A DNA stretch of 64,000 bases from SR-FBR-E99 sp963732365 (GCA_963732365.1 CAVSZC010000001.1:62001-126000); one strand, 5' to 3'. Positions 1 to 8,322 are shown, counted from the stretch's first letter. The notes: a model not told the origin generated them from the letters alone. Program-made: numbers and translations.

Positions 1-64
1 TCTTACCTGTACCGGTCAAAGAAAATCTCTTCTTTGCTCCCGGATTTGTTTTCATTTTTGGCAT
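1..64 (-). CDS. rpmI: 50S ribosomal protein L35 (N-terminal part, runs off the window)
   Basis: The minus-strand reading from the ATG at 64 gives MPKMKTNPGAKKRFSLTGTG, the standard start of ribosomal protein L35, which binds 23S rRNA in the large subunit. Only about 21 residues lie inside the window. It follows infC by 27 bases on the same strand, which is the usual infC-rpmI-rplT order, so it is probably co-transcribed with thrS and infC. rplT would be expected just beyond the left edge. Confidence 0.93.
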   Translation of the reverse strand, partial: MPKMKTNPGAKKRFSLTGTGK

Positions 65-91
65 TTTGTAAAATATATGTATATAAAAACT

Positions 92-646
92 CTATTTCTT
101 TTTCTTTGGTGACAGAATGATGATCATCCTTTTTCCTTCAAGTCTGGGTAACTGGTCAACCTTGCCGTACTCCTCAAGATCGGAGATGAATTTTGCAAGA
201 AGCTTTTCGCCCTGGTCCTTGAAGAGTATTGATCTTCCCTTGAAGAAGACATATGCTCTTACCTTGGCTCCCTCTTCCAGGAAATTGATCGCATGCTTCA
301 ACTTGAAATTGTAGTCGTGATCATCAGTATTCGGGCCAAAGCGGATCTCCTTAACAACAATCTTTGCTGCATTGGCTTTGATCTCTTTCTGCTTTTTCTT
401 TTGCTGGTACAGAAACTTCTGATAATCAACTATCTTACATACGGGCGGGTCAGCTTGGGGAGATATTTCAACAAGATCGAGTTCCATCTCGTCAGCCAGA
501 TTCAAAGCATCACTGATGCCCATTACCCTTGCCTCGATATTTTCGCCCACAACCCTTACGGTCCGTGCTGTGATCCTGTTATTTATCCGGTGTTCCGGTT
601 CCGGTTTTCTTCCCGGCCTTGGCCTGGAAAAGATTGGTCCTGCTAT
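92..646 (-). CDS. infC: Translation initiation factor IF-3, probable AUA start
   Basis: IF-3 binds the 30S subunit, keeps it apart from 50S and proofreads the start codon. The family core is clear: RINNRI near the N-terminus, then LDLVEISPQADPPVCKI and KEIRFGPNTDDHDYNFK. The first ATG/GTG in frame (GTG at 550) would remove the conserved RINNRI segment. Upstream in frame there is no ATG, GTG or TTG before a stop. An ATA at 646-644 lies 8 bases after a strong GGAGG (659-655) and gives a 184-residue protein, the normal length. infC is known in other bacteria to use rare start codons (AUU in E. coli) that IF-3 itself discriminates against, giving autoregulation. A CTG further upstream (661-659) overlaps the GGAGG and is less likely. 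The gene sits between thrS and rpmI in the classic order. Confidence 0.93.
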   Translation of the reverse strand: MAGPIFSRPRPGRKPEPEHRINNRITARTVRVVGENIEARVMGISDALNLADEMELDLVEISPQADPPVCKIVDYQKFLYQQKKKQKEIKANAAKIVVKEIRFGPNTDDHDYNFKLKHAINFLEEGAKVRAYVFFKGRSILFKDQGEKLLAKFISDLEEYGKVDQLPRLEGKRMIIILSPKKKK

Positions 647-659
647 GGTTTTGTCCTCC
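644..659 (-). promoter_or_regulatory. infC ribosome binding site and AUA initiation codon
   Basis: On the minus strand GGAGG (659-655) is followed by eight bases and ATA (646-644). The strength of this Shine-Dalgarno, unusual for this genome, and its ideal spacing to ATA are what decide the infC start. Confidence 0.65.
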
Positions 660-692
660 AGTTAAGTTAATACTATGCTATTACTCAATATC

Positions 693-2633
693 TTATACAT
701 TAATCTCTCTTCCAATCTCCGCTCTGACAAGGTTGATGAACTCATCAGGTTTCATCGCCCCTTTGTCTCCCTCGCCCTGCCTTCTGACAGAGATTGTTCC
801 GCTCTCTACCTCTTTTTCACCAATGACAAGAAGGTACGGGATTCTCTTTAACTCATTATCCCTTATCTTCTTACCTATCTTTTCGTTCCTGTCGTCAATC
901 AGGGTGCGAATATCGCAATTATTAAGGAAATTCAAAACAGTTTTGGAATATTCATTATATTTTTCGCTTATAGGCAGCATCACGGCCTGATCAGGAGTCA
1001 GCCAGAGAGGGAACTTTCCGGCTGTATTTTCAATTAATACCGCCACAAAACGTTCCATTGAACCGAAGATGGCCCTGTGTATCATCACAGGCTGATGCTT
1101 CTGGTTATCGTTGCCCATATATGTCAGCTCAAACCTCTCAGGCAGGTTATAGTCAACCTGTATGGTGCCAAGCTGCCATTTGCGGCCAATGGCATCCCTT
1201 ACCATGAAGTCAAGCTTGGGCCCGTAGAAGGCAGCTTCGCCAACAGCAACATTAGTTGTAAGGTTCTTCTCTCCGGCAGCTTCAATTATTGCCCTCTCAG
1301 CCTTCTCCCAGTTTTCATCAGATCCGATATATTTCTCGCGGTTTTGCGGGTCGCGCAGCGATATCTGTGCCGTAAACTCACTGAATCCTGCAATTTTGAA
1401 GATGTACTGCACGAGGTCAATTATGCTCTTGAATTCCTCCTTCAGCTGGTCCGGGCGGCAGAAGTGGTGTGCATCATCCTGCGTGAAGCTTCTCACCCTC
1501 GTGAGACCGTGAAGCTCGCCGCTCTGCTCATATCTGTAAACGGTACCGAACTCTGCCATCCTTATCGGCAATTCCCTGTATGAATGCGGGGTGGCATTAT
1601 ATATCTCGCAGTGATGAGGACAGTTCATCGGTTTGAGCATGAATACCTCACCCTCCTGTGGAGTGGTTATGGGCCTGAAGGAGTCGGCTCCGTATTTTTC
1701 ATAGTGACCGGAGGTCTTGTAAAGATCAACATTACCTATATGAGGTGTTGATACCATGGTATAGCCTCTCTTTTTCAACACCCCTGTCATAAAATCAATG
1801 AGTCTCTGTTTCAGGTCAGCACCCTTGGGGAGCCACAGGGGAAGGCCCATCCCTACCTTATGTGAGAATGCGAAGAGCTCAAGCTCTTTGCCAATGCGAC
1901 GGTGATCACGCTTACGGGCTTCCTCGAGCATTGTCATATATTCGTCAAGCATCTTCTGCTTCGGGAAGGTGATTCCGTATATCCGGGTGAGCATCCTTCT
2001 CTTCTCGTCGCCTCTCCAGTATGCTCCGGCCAGGCTCAGTATCTTTATGGCCCTGATCGATGATGTGTCAGGAAGATGCGGTCCGCGGCACAGATCGGTG
2101 AAGTTGCCCTGACGATAAAGGGTTATCGTTCCATCCTCAAGCTCAGATATCAGCTCTGTCTTGTATTCATCTCCCTTTGCAGTGAAGAGATCAAGAGCCT
2201 CTTTCTTGCTGACCTCCGTTCTTACAATCGGACTGTTCCCGGCTGCCAGCTCCTTCATCCGGGCCTCAATGGCCGGGAGATCACTGTCTGTTATGACTTT
2301 GCCTTCGCCGGGGTCGACGTCATAGTAAAACCCGTTCTCGATTGCAGGTCCGATGCCGAATTTCATCCCCGGCCAGAGCGACTCAAGTGCCTCAGCCATG
2401 AGGTGGGCCGATGAGTGCCAGAAAGCATGCCTGGCCTCAGGATCATCCCATTTGTGAAGCTTCAGCGTAGCATCTGCGTCAACAGGACGTGTTATATCAC
2501 GCAATTCACCGTTGACTGTTGCGGCATAGACCTCGGCAGCAAGCCTTGGACTGATTGACATGGCAACATCATAGCTGCTTACACCTTTCTGGTATTCCCT
2601 CACAGTGCCGTCCGGAAATGTGATCCTGATCAT
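693..2633 (-). CDS. thrS: Threonyl-tRNA synthetase
   Basis: Charges tRNA-Thr with threonine in the cytoplasm. The 646 residues follow the full-length layout: a TGS domain (about 1-60), an editing domain with HSSAH (His73, His77) and CRGPH (Cys182, His186), the class II catalytic core with the zinc-binding Cys338 in KPMNCPHH and motif 2 around the R-x-E-F/Y region, and a C-terminal anticodon-binding domain ending in VRAEIGREINV. The ATG at 2633 has GGAG eight bases upstream. A TATCTTTG box lies 25 bases before the start, so the leader is only about 20 nt and leaves no room for a T-box or attenuator. It is the first gene of thrS-infC-rpmI. Confidence 0.98.
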   Translation of the reverse strand: MIRITFPDGTVREYQKGVSSYDVAMSISPRLAAEVYAATVNGELRDITRPVDADATLKLHKWDDPEARHAFWHSSAHLMAEALESLWPGMKFGIGPAIENGFYYDVDPGEGKVITDSDLPAIEARMKELAAGNSPIVRTEVSKKEALDLFTAKGDEYKTELISELEDGTITLYRQGNFTDLCRGPHLPDTSSIRAIKILSLAGAYWRGDEKRRMLTRIYGITFPKQKMLDEYMTMLEEARKRDHRRIGKELELFAFSHKVGMGLPLWLPKGADLKQRLIDFMTGVLKKRGYTMVSTPHIGNVDLYKTSGHYEKYGADSFRPITTPQEGEVFMLKPMNCPHHCEIYNATPHSYRELPIRMAEFGTVYRYEQSGELHGLTRVRSFTQDDAHHFCRPDQLKEEFKSIIDLVQYIFKIAGFSEFTAQISLRDPQNREKYIGSDENWEKAERAIIEAAGEKNLTTNVAVGEAAFYGPKLDFMVRDAIGRKWQLGTIQVDYNLPERFELTYMGNDNQKHQPVMIHRAIFGSMERFVAVLIENTAGKFPLWLTPDQAVMLPISEKYNEYSKTVLNFLNNCDIRTLIDDRNEKIGKKIRDNELKRIPYLLVIGEKEVESGTISVRRQGEGDKGAMKPDEFINLVRAEIGREINV

Positions 2634-2658
2634 TAATCTCCATTTAAAAATTAGTTTG

Positions 2659-2666
2659 CAAAGATA
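2659..2666 (-). promoter_or_regulatory. thrS promoter, -7 box TATCTTTG
   Basis: TATCTTTG on the minus strand matches the Bacteroidota -7 consensus TAnnTTTG. An upstream TTG lies 23 bases before it, in the range expected of the -33 element. The box ends 25 bases before the thrS ATG. Confidence 0.65.
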
Positions 2667-2786
2667 ACGATTTTTTAAACGTCTCTGTTCAATGGCCTGA
2701 AGACATAACTTCTCTGATCAAAATGAGATTACAGGAAGTGTGGCACAGATTTTGGATTTTATGATATAACATTAATAACAAACGCC

Positions 2787-3476
2787 ATGAAAAGGTTAGT
2801 GATTTTAACAGCAGCAGCAGCGATAATCCTCAGTTCATGCGACATTCAACCCGAGGCTTTTTTCTATGCCGACAAGCTCAGGGCTGATATCGGAGAAGAA
2901 GTTTACTTCACCAATGAATCTTACAATGCCAGCTGGGTCAGCTGGGATTTCGGTGATGGCACATGCTCTGATGCCTATAACGTTGTGCATACATGGTCGG
3001 CATCAGGTGTCTATACGGTTGTCCTGACTGCATTTTCATCAACTGGAAGCATCGACAAGGCCTTCCTCGAAGTTGAGATAGTATCGTCTACAATGCTTGA
3101 GATTGAGGTCCTTGAATGGTATGATGAATATCCGGTACAGGGTGCAAGTGTCATTCTCTATCCGACACTTTCAGACTGGGACAATGAGACAAACGCCCTG
3201 GTTGAAGGCTTCACCAATGCAGCAGGCAAGGTGGTGTTCACCAACCTGGGTCCCTATGTATACTTTGTCGATGTATGGCATCAAACACATAACAACTACA
3301 CGCTGAGGGACGAGGATGTGGATTTCATACGCACTCCCCAGCTTGTCAGTAATTCACTCAACAAGTTCACAGCCTGGGTTGACTACACCGGGGCCAAGAG
3401 CGGGTCGGTATCACGTGACAGAAAGCAGCTCCTTCCGCACAAGGGCAGAGAGTTTCCGTCAGCAGGAATGAAATAA
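2787..3476 (+). CDS. Lipoprotein with PKD domain and carboxypeptidase-regulatory-like domain
   Basis: Function unknown; exported, lipid-anchored and probably surface-facing. The first 18 residues are a lipoprotein signal with lipobox LSSC (Cys18). Residues about 45-100 form a PKD fold, with WDFGDG followed by HTWSASGVYTVVLTA. Residues about 105-170 look like a carboxypeptidase-regulatory or transthyretin-like beta sandwich (GASVILY ... GFTNAAGKVVFTNL ... YVYFVDVW). Such modules bind proteins or glycans rather than catalyse. It stands alone, divergent from thrS. The C-terminal 35 residues are rich in Lys/Arg/Ser and look disordered. No TAnnTTTG box was found upstream. Confidence 0.85.
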   Translation: MKRLVILTAAAAIILSSCDIQPEAFFYADKLRADIGEEVYFTNESYNASWVSWDFGDGTCSDAYNVVHTWSASGVYTVVLTAFSSTGSIDKAFLEVEIVSSTMLEIEVLEWYDEYPVQGASVILYPTLSDWDNETNALVEGFTNAAGKVVFTNLGPYVYFVDVWHQTHNNYTLRDEDVDFIRTPQLVSNSLNKFTAWVDYTGAKSGSVSRDRKQLLPHKGREFPSAGMK

Positions 3477-3529
3477 GGATAGATTGGGCAAAAAAATAAT
3501 CTCTCTGATTCTAAAGTTAATAAATTCGT

Positions 3530-3537
3530 TATGTTTG
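3530..3537 (+). promoter_or_regulatory. Symporter promoter, -7 box TATGTTTG
   Basis: TATGTTTG fits TAnnTTTG and ends 30 bases before the symporter ATG. No clear -33 TTTG is visible. Confidence 0.55.
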
Positions 3538-3567
3538 TGAGTTCATTAACCTAATCGATAGAATCAC

Positions 3568-5298
3568 ATGGAGACAAAGTTTGCCCTCGCAGGAATAGAC
3601 TACCTGATCATGGTGGTCTATTTTATTTTTGTTCTGGGTATCGGGTGGGCCTTGAAAAAGTACATGAAGAATGCCTCAGCTTTTCTTGAGGCCGGACGGT
3701 CAATGCCGGCCTGGGTAGCTGGTCTGGCCTTTATTTCCACCAACCTCGGAGCTCTTGAAGTGATGGGGATGACAGGTTCAGGACTCAAATACGGTATGCT
3801 TACTACCCATTTCTACTGGGTAGGAGCAATCCCTGCCATGCTCTTTCTTGCCCTGTTCATGATGCGTTTTTATTACGGCTCGAAAGCAAGGTCGGTGCCT
3901 GAGTATCTCAAGCTCCGGTTTAACGAAAAGACAAGAGGACTGAATGCCATTCTCTTTGCCGTGATGACAGTGCTCGCTTCCGGTATCTCCATGTATGCGC
4001 TGGCAATACTGCTGGAGAATGTGCTTGGATGGAACTTCAATGTCTCGCTTCTGGCCTCTGCTGCGATTGTGCTTGCATATACCTATCTCGGCGGCCTCTC
4101 TTCAGCCATTTATAACGAAGTGCTCCAGTTTTTCATCATCGTCATCGGTCTGCTGCCCATGACAATACTGGTACTCACTGATGTCGGCGGCTGGGGCGGA
4201 TTACAGAACAGCCTGGCACCTATTGTGGAGAGCAAGGGATATGCGGCCGATACATGGACTACGACATGGAAGTACACTTCCGCCGAATCGGGAAACCCGC
4301 TCGGGGTAGCATGGTACGGTATTTTCGCCGGACTGGGATTTGTCCTTTCATTCGGCTACTGGTGCACAAATTTCCTGATCGTTCAGCGTGCAATGGCGGC
4401 TGAGTCAATGACCGCGGCACGAAAGGTACCTCTCATCGGAGCCATCCCGAAAATGTTCATTCCTTTCCTTATTATTGTCCCGGGTATAGCAGCCCTGGTG
4501 CTTCTCAATGACCCCACAAAAGGCTTCGTCCTTCCGGTTAATGAGACAGGCCAGCCGATATACGACTACACAATTATTATGCTGCTTAAGCAGTACCTTC
4601 CGGCAGGCGTTCTCGGTCTTGGCGTTACTGCACTTCTTGCCTCGTTCATGTCAGGCATGGCAGGCAATGTCTCAGCGTTCAATACCGTATGGACTTATGA
4701 CATCTACCAGAGCTATATCAGACCCACAACCAGCGATCATGAATCAGATGACAGGCACTATCTGAAAGTAGGAAGGATAGCGACCATTTTCGGAGTTGTG
4801 GTAAGTATAGGGGCTGCTTATGTTGCAAGTAAGTTTGGTAACATTATGGACTTCCTGCAGACTATCTTTTCAATGATCAACGCCCCTCTGTTTGCCGTGA
4901 TCTTCCTGGGCATGTTCTGGAAACGCTCGACAGGCAACGCAGCCTTCACAGGTCTTCTTGCCGGCTTCTCCATTGCACTGCTTCACCATGGTCTTACACA
5001 GCCTGAGGGTGCTGCAACACTGGTTAAGGGCGGATGGCTGGGCGTCGTCCATACTTATCCCGTGGAGATGGCACAGAACTTCTGGACTGCGATCTTCGCC
5101 TTCACCACCTCCACTGTGCTGACCATAGTCATCTCTCTTCTCTCCAAACGTACCAAGAGTGATGAAGAGCTCAACGGACTGGTGTATTCAATGACTCCGC
5201 GACTGAATGACAGCGATGTCAAGTGGCACCAGAGACCCTGGTTCCTTGCCACAATTGTCGGTGTGATATGTATTGTGCTTACAATATTGTTCTGGTAA
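3568..5298 (+). CDS. Sodium:solute symporter family transporter (probably sugar)
   Basis: Inner-membrane transporter of the SSS family, which moves a solute in with sodium. The 576 residues contain about 14 hydrophobic segments. Family signatures include the AGRSMPAWVAGLAFISTNLG stretch near residues 41-60, RSVPEYLKLRFN, and YTYLGGLSSAIYNEVLQFF around 170-190, which resembles the SGLT region. The resemblance is closest to the sugar-transporting (vSGLT-like) branch, but the substrate cannot be read from sequence. It is followed after 17 bases by a small two-helix membrane protein on the same strand, apparently co-transcribed. Confidence 0.92.
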   Translation: METKFALAGIDYLIMVVYFIFVLGIGWALKKYMKNASAFLEAGRSMPAWVAGLAFISTNLGALEVMGMTGSGLKYGMLTTHFYWVGAIPAMLFLALFMMRFYYGSKARSVPEYLKLRFNEKTRGLNAILFAVMTVLASGISMYALAILLENVLGWNFNVSLLASAAIVLAYTYLGGLSSAIYNEVLQFFIIVIGLLPMTILVLTDVGGWGGLQNSLAPIVESKGYAADTWTTTWKYTSAESGNPLGVAWYGIFAGLGFVLSFGYWCTNFLIVQRAMAAESMTAARKVPLIGAIPKMFIPFLIIVPGIAALVLLNDPTKGFVLPVNETGQPIYDYTIIMLLKQYLPAGVLGLGVTALLASFMSGMAGNVSAFNTVWTYDIYQSYIRPTTSDHESDDRHYLKVGRIATIFGVVVSIGAAYVASKFGNIMDFLQTIFSMINAPLFAVIFLGMFWKRSTGNAAFTGLLAGFSIALLHHGLTQPEGAATLVKGGWLGVVHTYPVEMAQNFWTAIFAFTTSTVLTIVISLLSKRTKSDEELNGLVYSMTPRLNDSDVKWHQRPWFLATIVGVICIVLTILFW

Positions 5299-5315
5299 CC
5301 TAAAATAAAGATATC

Positions 5316-5525
5316 ATGTTAGATATAAGATTTCCAATAGGACTGATGTTCTCGATCTTCGGGGTTCTGATAACCATTTACGGTCTTGCCACAATGGGCA
5401 ATGAGGCGATGTATGTCCGGTCGCTCAATGTAAATGTAAACCTCATCTCAGGCATCTGTATGACTGTATTCGGGGTGATCATGCTTCTCCTGTCTGAACC
5501 GGTAAAGAAGATTTTCAGGAAATAG
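5316..5525 (+). CDS. Small two-helix membrane protein downstream of the symporter
   Basis: A 69-residue protein with two predicted transmembrane helices (about residues 6-26 and 41-60), a short loop containing MYVRSLNVNVN, and a basic tail KKIFRK. It starts 17 bases after the symporter stop and the next element is a terminator hairpin, so the two genes form a unit. I recognise no named family. The placement suggests a small accessory subunit of the transporter; that is inference. Confidence 0.78.
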   Translation: MLDIRFPIGLMFSIFGVLITIYGLATMGNEAMYVRSLNVNVNLISGICMTVFGVIMLLLSEPVKKIFRK

Positions 5526-5549
5526 CTCTTCACTGCAGAATAACATTCA

Positions 5550-5590
5550 AAAGAGGTTGTCTCAAAGTAGAAGGGGCAGCCTCTTTATTT
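5550..5590 (+). terminator. Intrinsic terminator after the symporter unit
   Basis: AAAGAGGTTG (5550-5559) pairs with CAGCCTCTTT (5577-5586) over 10 bp with one G-U, loop 17 nt, followed by ATTTTG. It lies 25 bases after the small membrane protein. It is also the left end of the structured element at 5550-5855. Confidence 0.6.
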
Positions 5591-5820
5591 TGAGATTCAC
5601 CCCTTCGGTGCTTGCCACAGCTGGCTGTGCGCGGGGGCAAACCGGAAAAGGTGCGAACCGCACCCTGTTTGGTGGCGCCTTTAAGGCCTTGTGCAGCGGG
5701 CGGACAAACATGGGGTGGTTGTCTTTTCCGGACTCCTTTTCTTTGGTTCATTTCTTTTGGAGGAGCAAAAGAACCGGAGCGCAGCGGAGCTCGGCGAAGC
5801 CAAATGAACAAGAAGCCCAG

Positions 5821-5850
5821 GAAAGAGAGGGTGCCATTTTGAGACACCTT
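5821..5850 (-). terminator. Probable terminator after lysA
   Basis: On the minus strand AAGGTG (5850-5845) pairs with CACCCT (5833-5828, one G-U pair) across an 11-nt loop and is followed by CTCTTTC. It begins 4 bases after the lysA stop and forms the right end of the structured element. Confidence 0.45.
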
Positions 5851-5854
5851 ATTT

Positions 5855-7006
5855 TTAAAGCATATTTGAAAAAAGCGAACCCGGCAGTGACCGCAGATTA
5901 TATCTCGACGCCATTACCTCTCCGTATGCTCCGGCAGACCTTATGGCAATGAGGTCACCCCGTCCCGTCTCCGGCAGAGCGATGAATTTTCCGAATGTAT
6001 CTGTGGTTTCACAGACGGGCCCGGCGACAGTGTATTTCTTTTCGGGAAGTTCTGAAGTGAGGTTTTCTATCAGGTGGAAGGCATGGTAGAGTGCCGGCCT
6101 GAGTAGTTCAGTCATACCGGCATCGAGAATAACAAAGGTCTCCGCCGCCCCCTCCTTTACATACAGAACAGAGGATATGAGTGACCCGCAACCGGCAGTG
6201 AGTGAACGCCCAAGCTCGAAGGATATGGAGCTTCGTATCTTCCTGTCGAGATGAGTGCTGAATATGTTAAAATACTCTGCAAAAGGAGGGAGGGTTTCGG
6301 GTTCATCGTAATTTATTCCCAGCCCGCCTCCGACATTAATTACCTCCGGCTGCAATCCCCTGTCAGTGAACCAGTCGTAGATCTGATTGACTCTTGTGCA
6401 GAGATTCCGGTAGGGGTTCAGGTCAGTGACCTGAGAGCCTATATGAAAGTGAATGCCCCTGAAGACAATGTTGCTCAGACCTGACAGAACTGCAGCCACC
6501 TCATCCAGTTCGGTTATCCTTATGCCGAACTTGTTGTCATCGGTGCCGGTGGTAATATGCCTTATGGTATGAGCTTCAATATTTGGATTGATACGGATGG
6601 CAACCGGTGCCTTTTTCCCCATCCTGCCTGCAATCTCATCCAGAACCTTCAGCTCAGCTATTGACTCGCAATTGAAGCACTTTATCCCCAGCCTGAGTCC
6701 CGTTTCCAGTTCGTAATCACTCTTCCCTACACCGGCAAATACAGTCTCCGCGGCCTGAAATCCGCAGTTAAGGGCATGTTCTATCTCATTTCCGCTTACG
6801 CAGTCTGCTCCGAAGCCATACTCCGCAATGGTCTTCATTATTACAGGGTTAAAGTTGGCTTTAACAGCATAGTGGACCGTGAAACCCCTCATGGCAGCCT
6901 CACGTGATGCAACTGTGAGTGTCTCCCGGAGGAGATCCATATCATAATAATAGAATGGAGTTCGCTGACTGCGCAGTCGCTCTATAGTCTCTCTGGTGAA
7001 GGTCAT
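5855..7006 (-). CDS. lysA: Diaminopimelate decarboxylase
   Basis: PLP enzyme that makes L-lysine from meso-diaminopimelate, the last step of lysine synthesis. The fold-III decarboxylase signatures are present: HYAVKANFNP with the PLP lysine near residue 49, HFHIGSQ near 190, and the GGGLGINYD phosphate-binding loop. The C-terminal substrate region has CETTDTFG in place of the more usual CESxDxF. At 383 residues it is slightly short but typical for Bacteroidota. Its ATG overlaps the lysC stop as ATGA, so the two are probably translationally coupled. Confidence 0.94.
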   Translation of the reverse strand: MTFTRETIERLRSQRTPFYYYDMDLLRETLTVASREAAMRGFTVHYAVKANFNPVIMKTIAEYGFGADCVSGNEIEHALNCGFQAAETVFAGVGKSDYELETGLRLGIKCFNCESIAELKVLDEIAGRMGKKAPVAIRINPNIEAHTIRHITTGTDDNKFGIRITELDEVAAVLSGLSNIVFRGIHFHIGSQVTDLNPYRNLCTRVNQIYDWFTDRGLQPEVINVGGGLGINYDEPETLPPFAEYFNIFSTHLDRKIRSSISFELGRSLTAGCGSLISSVLYVKEGAAETFVILDAGMTELLRPALYHAFHLIENLTSELPEKKYTVAGPVCETTDTFGKFIALPETGRGDLIAIRSAGAYGEVMASRYNLRSLPGSLFSNML

Positions 7007-8322
7007 GATTCCGGAAATAAGTTTTTGCTGAGTGACCGCAGCGCCTCAACCTTGTCACTTGTATTGATAAGAATAGATACGCTGTTATCGCTGCCGCCAT
7101 ATGATATCATCTTTACAGGTATCGTGTTGAGAGCCTCGAATATCTCAGGGGCTGATCCCACGCGGCTTGGCCGGAAATCGCCCACAACGCATATGATTGT
7201 CTGTTCCCTCTCCACCTCAACTGTGCCAAGAGTTCCAAGTATCTTAATTATTTCATCAAGGTATGACGGGTCATCAACAGTAAGTGAAACAGACACTTCT
7301 GAGGTTGTGATCATGTCAATCGGAGTTTTGAACGATTCGAAGACTTCAAATATCTTCCTCATGAATCCGTATGCCATGAGCATCCTGTCAGACCTGATTC
7401 TTATAACGGTGATGTTGTCTTTGGCTGCTACAGCCTTGTAATCTTCATATGTTGATGAAGAGGTGATAAGCGTCCCTTCGTCAGCAGGCTCCATGGTATT
7501 CTTCAGCCTGACGGGTATTTTTTTGATCCTGGCCGGGTTAATGCTCGAGGGGTGAAGTATCTTAGCCCCGAAATATGCCAGCTCAGCTGCTTCGTCAAAT
7601 GAGAGGTGTCTTATCACACCGGTCTTTTCCACATACCTGGGATCATTATTGTGGAAACCGCTGATGTCAGTCCATATCTGAACCTCTTCAGCTCCCAGTG
7701 CTGCCCCTATTATCGTTGCGCTGTAGTCGCTGCCGCCTCTGCGCAGGTTATCAGTCTCTCCGTAAACATTGCGGCAGATATATCCCTGGGTTATAATAAT
7801 CCTTTCATTCCCGGCGACAGCAAGCTCGCGTTTCAGATTTTCCCTGATATAGAAATAATCAGGCTCTCCGTCCTTGTCGATACGCATGAAGCTCAGTGCA
7901 GGTATGAGGGCAGAAGTTATTCCCTCTTCAGAAAGAAGAAAGTGAAGCATGGCAGTTGAGAGAAGCTCACCGCGGGCAAGTATTCTCTTTTCATTGTGCC
8001 TGCTGAATTCCCTGGCGAAGAGCTCAGTTATGTAATTGAACTGTTCGTCAATAATATCATGGGCCTTTTGTCCCCATGTCGATGATGAGTAGAGCCCCTC
8101 AGCTGTTGCATGATAGTGTGCCCCCAGCTGTTCTGTTTTCTGCCTGGCTTCACCTTTCATGTCACCTGAAAAAAGAGCTGATATCTCAGCCAGGGCATTG
8201 GTTGTGCCTGCCATGGCCGACAGAACTACTATCTTCTGAGAGTCATCGTTGATAAGAGGTATCAACGCCCTGAATCTTTCGGCGCTACCGACTGAGGTGC
8301 CACCGAATTTATAAATCTTCAT
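7003..8322 (-). CDS. lysC: Aspartate kinase (monofunctional)
   Basis: Phosphorylates aspartate, the first step toward lysine, threonine and methionine; aspartate semialdehyde also feeds the carboxynorspermidine route encoded at 17704-20038. The N-terminal amino-acid-kinase domain begins MKIYKFGGTSVGSAERF and contains RGGSDYSATIIGAALGAEEVQIWTD. Two ACT-type regulatory domains follow (about 305-439), so feedback inhibition, probably by lysine, is likely. It overlaps lysA by ATGA. A TATATTTG box lies 55 bases upstream. No lysine-riboswitch-like leader fits in the short 5' region. Confidence 0.95.
   Translation of the reverse strand: MKIYKFGGTSVGSAERFRALIPLINDDSQKIVVLSAMAGTTNALAEISALFSGDMKGEARQKTEQLGAHYHATAEGLYSSSTWGQKAHDIIDEQFNYITELFAREFSRHNEKRILARGELLSTAMLHFLLSEEGITSALIPALSFMRIDKDGEPDYFYIRENLKRELAVAGNERIIITQGYICRNVYGETDNLRRGGSDYSATIIGAALGAEEVQIWTDISGFHNNDPRYVEKTGVIRHLSFDEAAELAYFGAKILHPSSINPARIKKIPVRLKNTMEPADEGTLITSSSTYEDYKAVAAKDNITVIRIRSDRMLMAYGFMRKIFEVFESFKTPIDMITTSEVSVSLTVDDPSYLDEIIKILGTLGTVEVEREQTIICVVGDFRPSRVGSAPEIFEALNTIPVKMISYGGSDNSVSILINTSDKVEALRSLSKNLFPES

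Larger units (their letters stand above)
5550..5855. repeat. Structured intergenic element with inverted ends and GNA-triloop mini-hairpins
   Basis: This non-coding stretch separates two convergent genes. Its ends are related inverted sequences: AAAGAGGTTGTCTCAAAG at the left and, on the other strand, ATAAGGTGTCTCAAAATGG at the right. The interior is packed with perfect small hairpins: CACAG/CTGTG near 5615-5630, GGTGCG-AAC-CGCACC (5650-5664), TTCTTTTG/CAAAAGAA around GAGGAG near 5753-5774, GTTCATTT pairing with AAATGAAC, and three mini-hairpins GCGCAGC, GCGGAGC and GCGAAGC in a row (5779-5800). The open reading frames crossing it are low-complexity shadows. A related element lies at 36382-36570. 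Confidence 0.55.

Noticed and set aside
1077..1583. 168-codon frame on the plus strand inside thrS
   Set aside because: Shadow of thrS; no family resemblance and no promoter.
2634..2658. T-box or leader attenuator for thrS
   Set aside because: The promoter box lies 25 bases before the start, leaving no leader.
5530..5847. Reading frames of 76-131 codons on both strands in the gap before lysA
   Set aside because: They are rich in Arg, Pro, Ser and Gly, overlap each other on both strands, and follow the hairpin-rich element; nothing resembles a protein family.
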